DNA from: Frigidibacter sp037095735
GTDB lineage: Bacteria > Pseudomonadota > Alphaproteobacteria > Rhodobacterales > Rhodobacteraceae
Direction of reading: 5' to 3'
NCBI RefSeq assembly: GCF_037095735.1
Contig: NZ_JBAWKD010000004.1
Coordinates: forward strand, 1 to 64,000
DNA length: 64,000 nt
Numbering within the stretch: position 1 is the stretch's first letter; each line of letters starts with the position of its first letter. Below are positions 7,233 through 14,995 of the stretch, piece after piece. The notes below the pieces were generated by a model. It saw nothing but the letters and a program-made list of their open reading frames with translations, searched no databases and was not told where the DNA came from. Both the position numbers and the translations under genes were made by a program.

Positions 7233-9103
7233 CGATCTTCTCTTGCGGCGAGCGGCATCTCGTCCAGCCGAGGACCGGAAAGCCTATCGCTCTCAAACCG
7301 AGCAAGCAGCTCTGGCTCAGCTACCGCGAGCGGAACGAGCAATCCGTCGATATGAAGAGACACCTGCGCCACTTTCACCGCCCAATCGACGTCGACTTCT
7401 GGCCAGGCATCCGGGCGTTGAAGGCTTAGCGCCAGTCTGGCCCTGTCCTTGTCGATGAAGCGAACAGACCGTCGGTCCTCACCAAACCTCGTATCAAAAA
7501 GGATGAAAAGATCTTCGCTCAATTCGGCGAGGTGCAGCATTGGACGGCGACCGGCTCGCTCCGTCCACTCCCTTCGCCAGTCCTCAACCAACGTTTCTAG
7601 GCGCGCGGCCAGCGCCGGGCTGCGCCTGCTCGCGCTCTCGTAGTCTCCTACGAAGTGGTATGCTATCCTACTAACATCGACGTCGCTCGGGTAAACGTCG
7701 AAGTAAGCTTCCATAGGCCTCACATTTGTTATGCCAAACTTTTCAGCCGCGTCGAAGTAGGGGCTGAAGCGATCAATGCTCAACTGGCAAAAACCCGTGG
7801 GCGGGTTGAGGTGACACAACTTTGGAATTAATCCAATAATATCTGCGTACTGTATCTCTTCATCTCCAGGAAAGTCATGGAGAAGATTCCAATTTACCGA
7901 GACATCCAATGAAAGGGCGTAGCGGAGCAGGGCGATGTTCTGTCCAGCCGAAACGCCCTTTCGCATATGACGCAGAAGCGACGTGGAAAGAGATTCAATT
8001 CCTGGCTGGATTACCCTAATGCCCGATCTTGCCAGCTGCTCGACCTTCGAGAGCGTAAGGTTTGCCTTTTGCTCATAAAAAATATGTAGCTTATCGCGAA
8101 TTGGCTCGAGCTGCGGTAGAAGAGAGTCGAAATAATTGCTCGGCATTATATTATCTGTGAACAATATCTTTCCATTAGGATGATCAACCAAAAGGTCTGT
8201 TATTTCCTTCACTACCTTTTCGGCAGATTTCTGTCGGAAAGCCATGCCGCTTCCATTGATTCCACAAAAAGTGCAGTGGTTCTTTTCGCCCCACCAGCAC
8301 CCACGGCTGGCTTCATATGGCAGCCAAAGGGTCTCACAAACAGCCTGCCCGCCCAACTTCGTAATTCCGTTCAGTTGCTCGTAGTATTCAGCAAAAGTAG
8401 GTGTTGGGAGTGCTTCCATATCGCGACAGGGTTGCCCTGCCACAACTCGTTCCACGAAAGGTTCGCCGGCTAAGATACTCTTTAGAGCACGGGGGAACGT
8501 CAGTTCCGACTCACCTGAAAAGACGTGATCGATCGAGGGTGTCAGATCCGCAACGCCGGCCGCCATGGCTCCGTCGCAGTTGGCTCCGCCGATAAGCGTC
8601 TTTCCGGTGGGTCGAAGTCGTTTTATGGCCTTGAGCAGAGCGACTGATGCTGCCGTCTGCTCGAAGGTCGTGGTGCACCCGAAGACGTTGACGCTTCCGG
8701 TCGTAGCCCACTCCGCGAAGTCGCGGACGAACGAAGTTGCCTCCTCCTGAATTTCTCTAAGGTCGACACAGAAGCGTTTGAGCGGATCATTGACGTCGGC
8801 GCGACGGAAAGAGGATTCGCTGGGCCTGTCGGTCGGCTTCGTTCCAAATGCAGCCGGCGCAAAAATCTTCTCACCGAGCAGCGCGGCCGTCGGTGCAAAG
8901 CATATGGCTTCATAGAGTTCAGCGCCAATTCGACTTGCGAAGGAGATGTTAGCGTAAGCGACGCTGACCTTCAGACCCTCTTTGGCCCCGCACGCTTGAA
9001 GCAGATGCAAACCGAGCGACGGGCGATCAATACCCGCGAAGGGTGGCATGATAAGAAGCGCGTCGGAGACTAATAATCTTTCAGAGATCGCTCTCGCATT
9101 CAT
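7208..9103 (-). CDS. RiPP maturation radical SAM C-methyltransferase (rSAM_ocin_1 type)
   Basis: A B12-binding-type radical SAM protein of about 631 aa. The cluster motif has the long spacing typical of this family, GCWWGEKNHCTFCG (Cx7CxxC, near residue 270), with GGANCDG in the N-terminal cobalamin-like domain. Relatives C-methylate residues of ribosomal peptides whose precursor lies next door, as here: the 78-aa peptide ends 10 bases upstream. I chose ATG at 9103, preceded by GAAGGA; a TTG nine codons earlier would overlap the peptide gene. The 3' end overlaps the oxygenase gene. Family confidence is high; site of methylation unknown, with the Ile-rich end of the precursor a likely target. 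Confidence 0.9.
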   Translation of the reverse strand: MNARAISERLLVSDALLIMPPFAGIDRPSLGLHLLQACGAKEGLKVSVAYANISFASRIGAELYEAICFAPTAALLGEKIFAPAAFGTKPTDRPSESSFRRADVNDPLKRFCVDLREIQEEATSFVRDFAEWATTGSVNVFGCTTTFEQTAASVALLKAIKRLRPTGKTLIGGANCDGAMAAGVADLTPSIDHVFSGESELTFPRALKSILAGEPFVERVVAGQPCRDMEALPTPTFAEYYEQLNGITKLGGQAVCETLWLPYEASRGCWWGEKNHCTFCGINGSGMAFRQKSAEKVVKEITDLLVDHPNGKILFTDNIMPSNYFDSLLPQLEPIRDKLHIFYEQKANLTLSKVEQLARSGIRVIQPGIESLSTSLLRHMRKGVSAGQNIALLRYALSLDVSVNWNLLHDFPGDEEIQYADIIGLIPKLCHLNPPTGFCQLSIDRFSPYFDAAEKFGITNVRPMEAYFDVYPSDVDVSRIAYHFVGDYESASRRSPALAARLETLVEDWRREWTERAGRRPMLHLAELSEDLFILFDTRFGEDRRSVRFIDKDRARLALSLQRPDAWPEVDVDWAVKVAQVSLHIDGLLVPLAVAEPELLARFESDRLSGPRLDEMPLAAREDRWQEQAAI

Positions 9104-9113
9104 CGGCCATCCT

Positions 9114-9350
9114 TCAGAATGATTTTCCAATGCTAATCATTATCCCACCCTGCGCGGCCGTGCTGGCACCGGAAGCCGCGAACTTTGGATCTTGCATCTC
9201 ACGCACAAACTTCTGAAGATTCTCCTTCATCTTTGGCGTCATTACGATGCCTTCGCGTTCAAGGACGGAAGTTGGATCCTTCATGAAATCTGCTTGCAAA
9301 TCTTGATTTTCGTTCAGTCGACGCTCTAAGTCAGCGAGGTCAAAGGTCAT
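9114..9350 (-). CDS. RiPP precursor peptide (78 aa)
   Basis: Small acidic-basic leader (about 1-50) with the pattern seen in leaders of radical-SAM-modified peptides: DFMKDPTSVLEREGI followed by a second amphipathic helix. A Ser/Ala/Gly-rich stretch follows, then Gly68-Gly69 and a nine-residue tail IMISIGKSF. The Gly-Gly may mark a cleavage point. GGGAG lies 8 bases before the ATG. It is followed at once by the radical SAM C-methyltransferase and PhyH oxygenase, which probably methylate and hydroxylate the Ile/Met/Ser/Lys-rich tail. The core has no Cys and only a C-terminal Phe, so it is a poor match for cyclophane formation. Role inferred from size, leader pattern and neighbours. Confidence 0.8.
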   Translation of the reverse strand: MTFDLADLERRLNENQDLQADFMKDPTSVLEREGIVMTPKMKENLQKFVREMQDPKFAASGASTAAQGGIMISIGKSF

Positions 9351-9424
9351 GACGCATTCTCCCTAAGCTTCCAGCGCCTGAGTCAATTTACACGATGCGC
9401 CGCCTGGCGTGAACCATGTAAAAA

Positions 9425-9658
9425 CTAAGGTAGTTTGATGCCGTCATTCTGGCACGCCGAAGCTGTTCCAGATCCATAGCCACTACATTTACTCGAGTCG
9501 GTGCCTGACGCATCGTACAACTGCGACGCCTTTTTGCACGCGTCCTTCCGTGTGGAAAATGGGCCAGCAAGATCAGCGCCCAAAGGACTAGCTGTCTTTA
9601 GCTGAACGTGACAGATACCGCTCGTGGTCTGCCGTCGCACCATCCATTCATCCGGCAT
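9425..9658 (-). CDS. Small four-cysteine protein upstream of the RiPP precursor
   Basis: 77 aa from ATG at 9658 with a GGGAG site 7 bases upstream; a GTG one codon earlier is also possible. Cys at 16, 41, 58 and 69; rich in Ser, Gly, Thr and Lys in the second half. It has no signal peptide or membrane segment that I can see. It lies 74 bases upstream of the 78-aa precursor on the same strand and may be the first gene of the operon, a third peptide substrate, or an unrelated small island protein. I do not recognise the family. The even cysteine number would suit two disulfides if exported. Confidence 0.55.
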   Translation of the reverse strand: MPDEWMVRRQTTSGICHVQLKTASPLGADLAGPFSTRKDACKKASQLYDASGTDSSKCSGYGSGTASACQNDGIKLP

Positions 9659-9837
9659 CACATGACTCCCAAATGTTCAAGCCACGCTTACGGTCGCACC
9701 TCAATATTTCCGAGTAGTGCGAGTCGGAGGGTAGCAACATTTCAGGGATTTCGCTAGGAAGTTGTGGAACCTCTGAACAACCTCGGCCACGGGCGGTGAT
9801 CTGATAGGCTGGCGGCGAACTCGATGGAGCGCCGCCG

Positions 9838-10630
9838 ATGAAGCAGACCACCTTCACCTCGCAGGCCTATGATGGATAGAAGAAGCGAACCCGGCGGGAG
9901 AAGCTTCTCGGCGAGATGGACGCGGTGGTGCCCTGGGCGCTACTGTCGGCGCTGATCGAGCCGCACTACCCCAAGGCGGGGCCGAAGGGCGGGCGGCAGC
10001 CGATTGCGCTGGAGGTGATGCTCCGGATCTACTGGCTCCGGCAATGGTACGCGCTGTCCGACCTGGCGGCCGAGGAGGCGCTCTGCGACAGCGAGGCGAT
10101 GCGCCGGTTCGCCGGGCTTGAGCTGGGCGATGATGCGATTCCCGACGAGACGACGATCCCAAAACTTCCGGCACCTGCTGGAGCGGCAAGCGCTGACGCG
10201 GGCGATCTTCGTGGCGGTGAACGCCTACTTGCGCGAGAAGTGCATCCTGCCGCGTGAAGGCACGCTGGTCGATTCAACACTCATCGACGGGCCGAGCTCG
10301 ACCAGGAACAAGCGGGGCGCTCGCGACCCGGAGATGAGCAGCACGAAGATTGGCAACGCCTGGTACTTCGGCATGAAGGCGCATGTTGGCGTCGACCTCG
10401 ACAGTGGCGTGGTCCACACACTGGAGACCAGCACCGCCAAGGTGCACGACATCCAGAAGTTCGACCACCTGCTGCACGGTGACGAGCGCGCGGTGTTCGG
10501 TGACAAGGGCTATGTCAGCGGCGAGCGGGAGGCGGCGTTCCGAACCCAGGGCAAGATCTGGTGGGTGATGCGTAAGGCGCCGAAGCGCGGCCTGCTCGCT
10601 GCCGCCACTTCTACCGACGAGAATCGGTAG
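9838..10630 (+). pseudogene. Decayed IS5-family transposase (stop codon, frameshift, truncated 3' end)
   Basis: The N-terminus begins MKQTTFTSQAYDG and is then cut by an in-frame TAG at 9877-9879. The same frame resumes with the conserved IS5-type segments EMDAVVPWALL, PHYPKAGPKGGR and GLELGDDAIPDETT. Near 10,160 an extra base moves the frame, and the homology continues with NFRHLLERQALT, then WYFGMKAHVGVD and VFGDKGY in the shifted frame to a TAG at 10,628. The C-terminal catalytic Glu region is missing. The element cannot be active. An end-like sequence may start near 9763, but I could find no matching right inverted repeat. It lies between the RiPP operon and ssrA. Confidence 0.85.
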
Positions 10631-10987
10631 ATCAGACCCTCCTTGTTTCGGCTTCACGACGCTGGGCGGACGGACTCGCTGTCGATGTGATGTCCCGCTC
10701 TGCCTATCCTGCCAACAAAAACAATCAGTTAGAGTGGAGAAGGTTGGACGTCAGGCCCATTCCCTCCGCCACCTACCTCACATAAAGACTCCGCGCGCCG
10801 CTCGCAGGGCAGGTCCAGGCTAGAACGCCCGCGTTCCGGCACGCCTTCGGTTGGCGGCTGCCGCGCTGGGGCGGGGGCGTGCGGTTTTGGTCGCCCGACG
10901 CCGGACAGGTGACATCACGGCGCGACGGGCGTTCCGCAGCAAGCGGCCAGCCATGAGGGATCTGCGATCAAGCTAGGGGGGAAAGGT
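10631..10987. other. Intergenic stretch between IS remnant and ssrA
   Basis: About 360 bases without a convincing gene on either strand. Base composition changes here from the lower-GC island to the high-GC backbone. If the island entered at the 3' end of ssrA, the attachment core should lie at the right end of this stretch near 10,980-11,015. No repeat partner is visible inside the window. Confidence 0.4.
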
Positions 10988-11305
10988 GCAGGTTTCTGTT
11001 GCCAGGTACCTGCGAACCCCGCCTTACGCGGCTAAGCGCAAGGACTTAGTTTCGGCGACCCGAACTGCTTACGCAGCCAGAGCCATTGCCGGAGCACGGT
11101 TGTTGTTGGCAACTGTACGTTTCGGACCGATAACGGTGGTACCTCACCGGGACAAAGCCAACCCCTTTAGACGTTCGTCGATCCTATTTCGGCCCCAGAC
11201 TGTCCCAACAAGACAGGGTTTGGTGGAGCCGCCGGGTACCGCCCCCGGGTCCGAGCCGCTTATTCCGAGCGCGTTTATGCCCATAGTCCCGGGCAAGCCC
11301 GGAAC
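10988..11305 (-). ncRNA. ssrA: tmRNA, circularly permuted two-piece alphaproteobacterial type
   Basis: Read on the minus strand, the acceptor piece comes first and ends in an encoded CCA at 11,221; its T arm is CCGGG-loop-CCCGG just before. A 24-base spacer (11,197-11,220) follows, then the coding piece begins GGGGCCGAAATAGGATCGACG at 11,196, whose first seven bases pair with the acceptor strand CGGCTCC. The tag reading frame is 11,110-11,069, encoding A-N-N-N-R-A-P-A-M-A-L-A-A then TAA. The transcript rescues stalled ribosomes and tags the product for proteolysis. A hairpin at 10,988-11,013 lies at the 3' end. Exact ends of the mature pieces are estimates. Confidence 0.93.
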
Positions 11306-11312
11306 AGGACGA

Positions 11313-11341
11313 GATATAGGGCGCGCCCCCGCCGCATGCAA
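11313..11341 (-). promoter_or_regulatory. Sigma-70 type promoter of ssrA
   Basis: On the minus strand TTGCAT (11,341-11,336) is followed after exactly 17 bases by TATATC (11,318-11,313). A start 6-8 bases further gives a transcript beginning near 11,305, just upstream of the acceptor piece. The AT-rich -10 box stands out in very GC-rich flanks. Confidence 0.7.
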
Positions 11342-11526
11342 GCGTCAGGCAATCGCGCCCTGCCGCGCAGCCCGGAAGGGCAGATCCCCTGCGACGGCGT
11401 CTGCCCGCAGCATTCCCGTCTCTGTCGGGCGCCGAGTTTGGAACCGTAATTCACGATTCGATTGGTAGAGTTTTCTTCGTCGGACCCGGTGTTCGAAGCC
11501 AGATGGTCCAGCGAAGGAGACAGCCG

Positions 11527-12180
11527 ATGACCAAGATCCTGCTCGTCCCCGGTCTCGACGGTTCGGGGCCCGCCCATTGGCAGGCCTGGTGGGCCGCGAC
11601 CGATCCCCGGGCGATCCTGCTCGACTGGCGCGACCCCGCGCGCCCCGAGGCCGCGGATTGGGAGGCGGAACTCGCCGGCGCCGTTCTGCATCATCCGGGC
11701 GCGGTGCTGGTGGGCCACAGTCTTGGCGCGATCACTATCGCGCGGCTGCTGGCGCGCTGGCCCGACCTGCCGGTGGCGGGCGCGCTGCTGGTCGCCCCGG
11801 CCGATCCGGCGCAAAGCGAGCGGACCTGCGGCTTCGGCGCGCTGCCCGACCGCCGGCTGCCGGTGCCCGCGACGCTGGTCGCCAGCCGCAATGACCCCTG
11901 GCTGGGATACGCCCGGGCCGAACGGCTGGCGGGCGACCTCGGCGCGCGGCTGGTGGATCTCGGGCCTGCCGGGCACATCAACGTGGCGAGCGGCTTCGGC
12001 CCCTGGGCGCGCGGCAAGGCGCTGGCTAGTGGTCTGCTGGGCCGGCTGGACGCCTCGGATCTGCCCGAACTGCGGCCCGAGAAGCGAGCCGCCTCTGCGC
12101 GCCGGCCGGCCATTGCCGAGCCCGCGATCCCTGCGCCCCTGCCGTCGCGCGCGGCGGTCTGGGGCCGGTGCTACGGCTGA
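11527..12180 (+). CDS. RBBP9/YdeN-family alpha/beta hydrolase
   Basis: A 217-aa serine hydrolase. The oxyanion/N-terminal motif PGLDGSGPAHW is at 8-18, the nucleophile elbow GHSLG places Ser65 as nucleophile, and GPAGHIN near residue 148 supplies the His. Start ATG at 11,527 has AAGGAG 7 bases upstream. The last 35 residues are a basic/Pro-Ala tail not typical of the family, which is usually about 180 aa. It is followed after 10 bases by an FAD/NAD-binding protein gene and probably shares its transcript. Substrate unknown. Confidence 0.85.
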   Translation: MTKILLVPGLDGSGPAHWQAWWAATDPRAILLDWRDPARPEAADWEAELAGAVLHHPGAVLVGHSLGAITIARLLARWPDLPVAGALLVAPADPAQSERTCGFGALPDRRLPVPATLVASRNDPWLGYARAERLAGDLGARLVDLGPAGHINVASGFGPWARGKALASGLLGRLDASDLPELRPEKRAASARRPAIAEPAIPAPLPSRAAVWGRCYG

Positions 12181-12190
12181 GGAGGGTCAG

Positions 12191-13597
12191 ATGCGCGATA
12201 TCGTCCAGACACCGGAGCACACCGCCAAGGCCGAAACCGCCGGAACCGCGCCGCCGCGCGGGGCCGGACGCGCGATCCTGATCGTCGGGGCAGGGGCCAG
12301 CGGCACCATCCTGGCAATCACGCTGGCGAAGCGGCTGGGGCCCGAGGCGACGATCACCCTGATCGACCCCGCGGCCCGCGTCGGGCGCGGCGTCGCCTAT
12401 GCCCAGCCCGACCGCGGCCATCTGCTGAACAGCCCGGCCGAGGCGATGGGCGTGCTGGCCGAGGCGCCCGGCGACTTCGCCGACTGGCTCGCCGCGCGCG
12501 GCATGGCACCGCCGGCGGGCGGCTTCGCGCCGCGCGCGGCCTTTGGCAGCTATCTGGCCGACCGCTACGCAAGGGCCGCGACCGATCCCGAGGGCGCCCG
12601 GATCCTGCGGATCGAGGCGGCCTGCATCGACCTGCGCACCGTTCCGGGCGGCGTCGAGGCGCATCTGGGCGACGGGCGGCGGGTCGCGGGCAGTTTCGCG
12701 GTGCTGGCGACCGGGCACCCGCGCCGCGCCCCCGACGGCGAGGGGCTGGTGCGCGACGGCTGGGCCAGCACCAGCCCGCCGGTCGATCCCGACGGGCGGG
12801 TGCTGCTGGTCGGCACGGGGCTGACCATGGCCGACCATGCGCTGGCGCTGCTGAAGGCGGGCCACCGTGGCGAGATCGTCGCGGTGTCGCGCCGCGGGCT
12901 GTTGCCACGGGCGCATATGCGGCCAGGCAGCCCGAAACTGGCGCTTCCGGCGGGCGTGCTGCCCTTCGGTCAGCCGCTGTCGTCCTGGCTTGCGCTGGTG
13001 CGCAGGCTCGCGCGCGAATGCGGGGCACGGGGCGGCGGCTGGCAGGCGGCGATCGACGCGATCCGCCCGCATGCGAGCGAGATCTGGGCCAGCCTGCCGC
13101 CCGAGGAGCGCCAGCGCTTCCTGCGCCATGCCGCACCCTGGTGGGAGGTGCACCGCCACCGCCTGCCGCCGGCGAGCCTGCGCGCGCTCGAGGCCGCGCG
13201 GGTCGCGGGGCAGTTCCGGGTGCTGCGTGCGGGCTTCCTGGGGGCCGAGGCGGGACCGGCCGGCCTCACCGCACGCCTTGCCCCCTGGGCGGCGGGCGTG
13301 CCCGACGCGCTAAACTGTGCAGAGATCCGCGACTGTCGCGGCGCGGGCCGGATCCGGGCCGAGGATCCGCTGGTGCGAGCGCTGTTCTCGCGTGGGATCG
13401 CCCGGCCCGACGATGCCGGGCTCGGGTTCGAGACGGATCGCGGCGGGGCGCTGATCGCGGCCTCAGGCGCGGTGCAGGAGCGGATCCGCGCCCTCGGGCC
13501 GCCCTGCCGCGGCTCGCTCTGGGAGACGACCGCGATCCCCGAGATCCGGGCGGCGGCGACGCGTCTGGCGGCGGCGCTGGAGCAGAGCCTTGCCTGA
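12191..13597 (+). CDS. FAD/NAD(P)-binding protein (YdhS/COG4529 type)
   Basis: A 468-aa protein. After a polar N-terminal extension, the Rossmann motif ILIVGAGASGTILA (about 29-42) binds FAD. A second dinucleotide fold is marked by VLLVGTGLTMADHAL near residue 215. RGVAYAQPDRGHLLNSPA is characteristic of the NAD_binding_9 group, whose reactions are mostly unknown and may involve hydroxylation or amino-acid side-chain oxidation. A GGAGGG ribosome site precedes the ATG, 10 bases after the hydrolase gene, so the two are likely co-transcribed. Confidence 0.85.
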   Translation: MRDIVQTPEHTAKAETAGTAPPRGAGRAILIVGAGASGTILAITLAKRLGPEATITLIDPAARVGRGVAYAQPDRGHLLNSPAEAMGVLAEAPGDFADWLAARGMAPPAGGFAPRAAFGSYLADRYARAATDPEGARILRIEAACIDLRTVPGGVEAHLGDGRRVAGSFAVLATGHPRRAPDGEGLVRDGWASTSPPVDPDGRVLLVGTGLTMADHALALLKAGHRGEIVAVSRRGLLPRAHMRPGSPKLALPAGVLPFGQPLSSWLALVRRLARECGARGGGWQAAIDAIRPHASEIWASLPPEERQRFLRHAAPWWEVHRHRLPPASLRALEAARVAGQFRVLRAGFLGAEAGPAGLTARLAPWAAGVPDALNCAEIRDCRGAGRIRAEDPLVRALFSRGIARPDDAGLGFETDRGGALIAASGAVQERIRALGPPCRGSLWETTAIPEIRAAATRLAAALEQSLA

Positions 13598-13615
13598 CCC
13601 TCGCGCCAAGGGGGA

Positions 13616-14074
13616 TCAGCCGCTGACCGGCGGTGCCAGCGGCGATCGGGCGCCGAACAGGCGCGGGATCTCGATCCGCGGGCAGCGGTTCTCGACGACG
13701 CCAAGGCCAGCGGCGCGGGCCTTGGCCGCCGCGGCCGGGTGCGAGATGCCAAGCTGCATCCAGATCGTCCGCAGATGCGGCAGCGCCGCGATGGCTTCGT
13801 CGACGACCTCGGGCACCGCCTCGGGGCGGCGGAAGATGTCGACCATGTCCACATGGATGTCCGCGGGGATCTCCGACAGGCTCGCATGGACCGTCTCGCC
13901 CAGCAGGACCTTGCCCGCCTGACCCGGATTGACCGGGATCACCCGATAGCCCTGTGCCTTCAGATATTCCGCGACATAATGCGAGGGACGTTCGGGATCG
14001 GGGGAAAAGCCGACCACGGCGATCACCCGGGTCGAATGCAGCGTGTCGCGCAGGAAGGCATCGGTGCTGGTCAT
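13616..14074 (-). CDS. CoA-binding (YccU-type) protein
   Basis: A 152-aa single-domain protein with a CoA-binding Rossmann fold: IAVVGFSPDPERPSHYVA near the start, then GYRVIPVNPGQAGKVLLGE and a VVENRCPRIE end motif. Proteins like this resemble the N-terminal domain of succinyl-CoA synthetase alpha; their cellular role is not settled. I chose ATG at 14,074 over 14,092 because family members begin with the DAFLRD segment. It converges with the FAD-protein gene, leaving 18 bases. Confidence 0.85.
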   Translation of the reverse strand: MTSTDAFLRDTLHSTRVIAVVGFSPDPERPSHYVAEYLKAQGYRVIPVNPGQAGKVLLGETVHASLSEIPADIHVDMVDIFRRPEAVPEVVDEAIAALPHLRTIWMQLGISHPAAAAKARAAGLGVVENRCPRIEIPRLFGARSPLAPPVSG

Positions 14075-14146
14075 GGCCGGAATCGCTCCCATCTTTGACG
14101 TCAGGCCCTGAATCTGGGGCGTCCGCGCGAAAAGGGAAGATCGGGA

Positions 14147-14734
14147 ATGGCCTTCGTCGAGATCCGCGCCGCCACGCCGCAGGACGCGACGATCCTGGCG
14201 CGGCTGCATGTCGCCGCCTGGCGCGAGACCTATGCGACGCTGCTGCCGGCCGAGGTGGCGCGGCTCGACCCCGCGCGGCGGCGCGAGCGCTGGCGCGCGA
14301 TCCTCGAGGCCGAGATCAGCGGACGTGCCGGTGGCGCCGCGACGCAGCTGCTGCTGGCCGACGGCCTGCCCGCGGGCTTCGTCACCGCCGGTCCGCAGCG
14401 CCATCCGCCGCTGGCCGAGATGGGCTATGACGGCGAGATCCGCGCGCTCTACCTGCTGCGGCGCTGGCAGGGGCAGGGCTTCGGGCGGCGGCTGATCGGG
14501 GCGGGGGCGGTGACACTGGCGCGTCTGGGGGCTTGGGCGGCCAGTGCGCAGGTGCTGGCCTCGAACCAGCCGGCCGGGGCGTTCTATGCGCATCTGGGGG
14601 CGCGTCTGGTGGCGCGGCTCGGCGGCGGGGCGCGGGCCGAGGCGACCTGGGCCTGGGAGGATCTGCAGGTGCTGCTGCCCGATGCGCTGCGCCAGGGCGC
14701 GGTGCCGCCCTATGGCGGAAACGCGCCGGGCTGA
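14147..14734 (+). CDS. GNAT-family N-acetyltransferase
   Basis: A 195-aa acetyltransferase. The acetyl-CoA binding motif is LLRRWQGQGFGRRLI (about 104-118, the Q/RxxGxG/A element), preceded by the beta strand with IRALYL and followed by NQPAGAFYAHLGAR, the usual motif B. WRETYATLLP near residue 25 is seen in members acting on small molecules. Substrate unknown. A GGGA-type site lies close before the ATG. Transcribed divergently from the CoA-binding protein gene. Confidence 0.85.
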   Translation: MAFVEIRAATPQDATILARLHVAAWRETYATLLPAEVARLDPARRRERWRAILEAEISGRAGGAATQLLLADGLPAGFVTAGPQRHPPLAEMGYDGEIRALYLLRRWQGQGFGRRLIGAGAVTLARLGAWAASAQVLASNQPAGAFYAHLGARLVARLGGGARAEATWAWEDLQVLLPDALRQGAVPPYGGNAPG

Positions 14735-14801
14735 CCCCGCACCGCGGGGCTCGGGCGCGCTACGCCGTCCGGCATGCGCCTGCAGGGGACGGTTCTCAAA
14801 G

Positions 14802-14830
14802 AAAAAAGCGCCCGGGACAGGCCCGGGCGC
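14802..14830 (-). terminator. Rho-independent terminator
   Basis: On the minus strand GCGCCCGGG-loop-CCCGGGCGC (stem 14,830-14,808) is followed by six T residues (14,807-14,802). This is one of the clearest intrinsic terminators in the window. It ends whatever is transcribed leftward here, either the candidate small RNA or read-through from the YHS gene. Confidence 0.85.
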
Positions 14831-14886
14831 AAGTGGCGGAACGAGGGACAGTGAAGAGAACACGACAGTTCCGTTGCCGTCTTCCT
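14802..14886 (-). ncRNA. Candidate intergenic small RNA
   Basis: A stretch of about 85 bases on the minus strand lies between a -10-like TATATT (14,898-14,893; with a weak CTTTAA 17 bases upstream) and a strong intrinsic terminator. It has no credible reading frame, contains AT-richer and pyrimidine-rich segments unlike its surroundings, and sits 110 bases beyond the end of the YHS gene. Promoter-plus-terminator spacing without a gene is the usual look of a small RNA. It could also be a long 3' untranslated region of the YHS gene. I do not recognise the family. Confidence 0.5.
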
Positions 14887-14995
14887 GCTATGAATATAGC
14901 GCGGTTTCTGTGGCGTTAAAGCCACCATCCCAAATTTGTTATCGGTGCGTGACTTGCGCGCGATCCGGGGATGGGGCAGGGCCCGCGCCGCCCGG

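Noticed and set aside
9648..9857. A 69-codon minus-strand frame before the small Cys protein
   Set aside because: No ribosome site, overlaps both the small protein start and the transposase start, and has no recognisable pattern.
10986..11468. A 160-codon open frame on the plus strand
   Set aside because: It runs antisense through the tmRNA gene; the translated text comes from conserved RNA structure, not from a protein.
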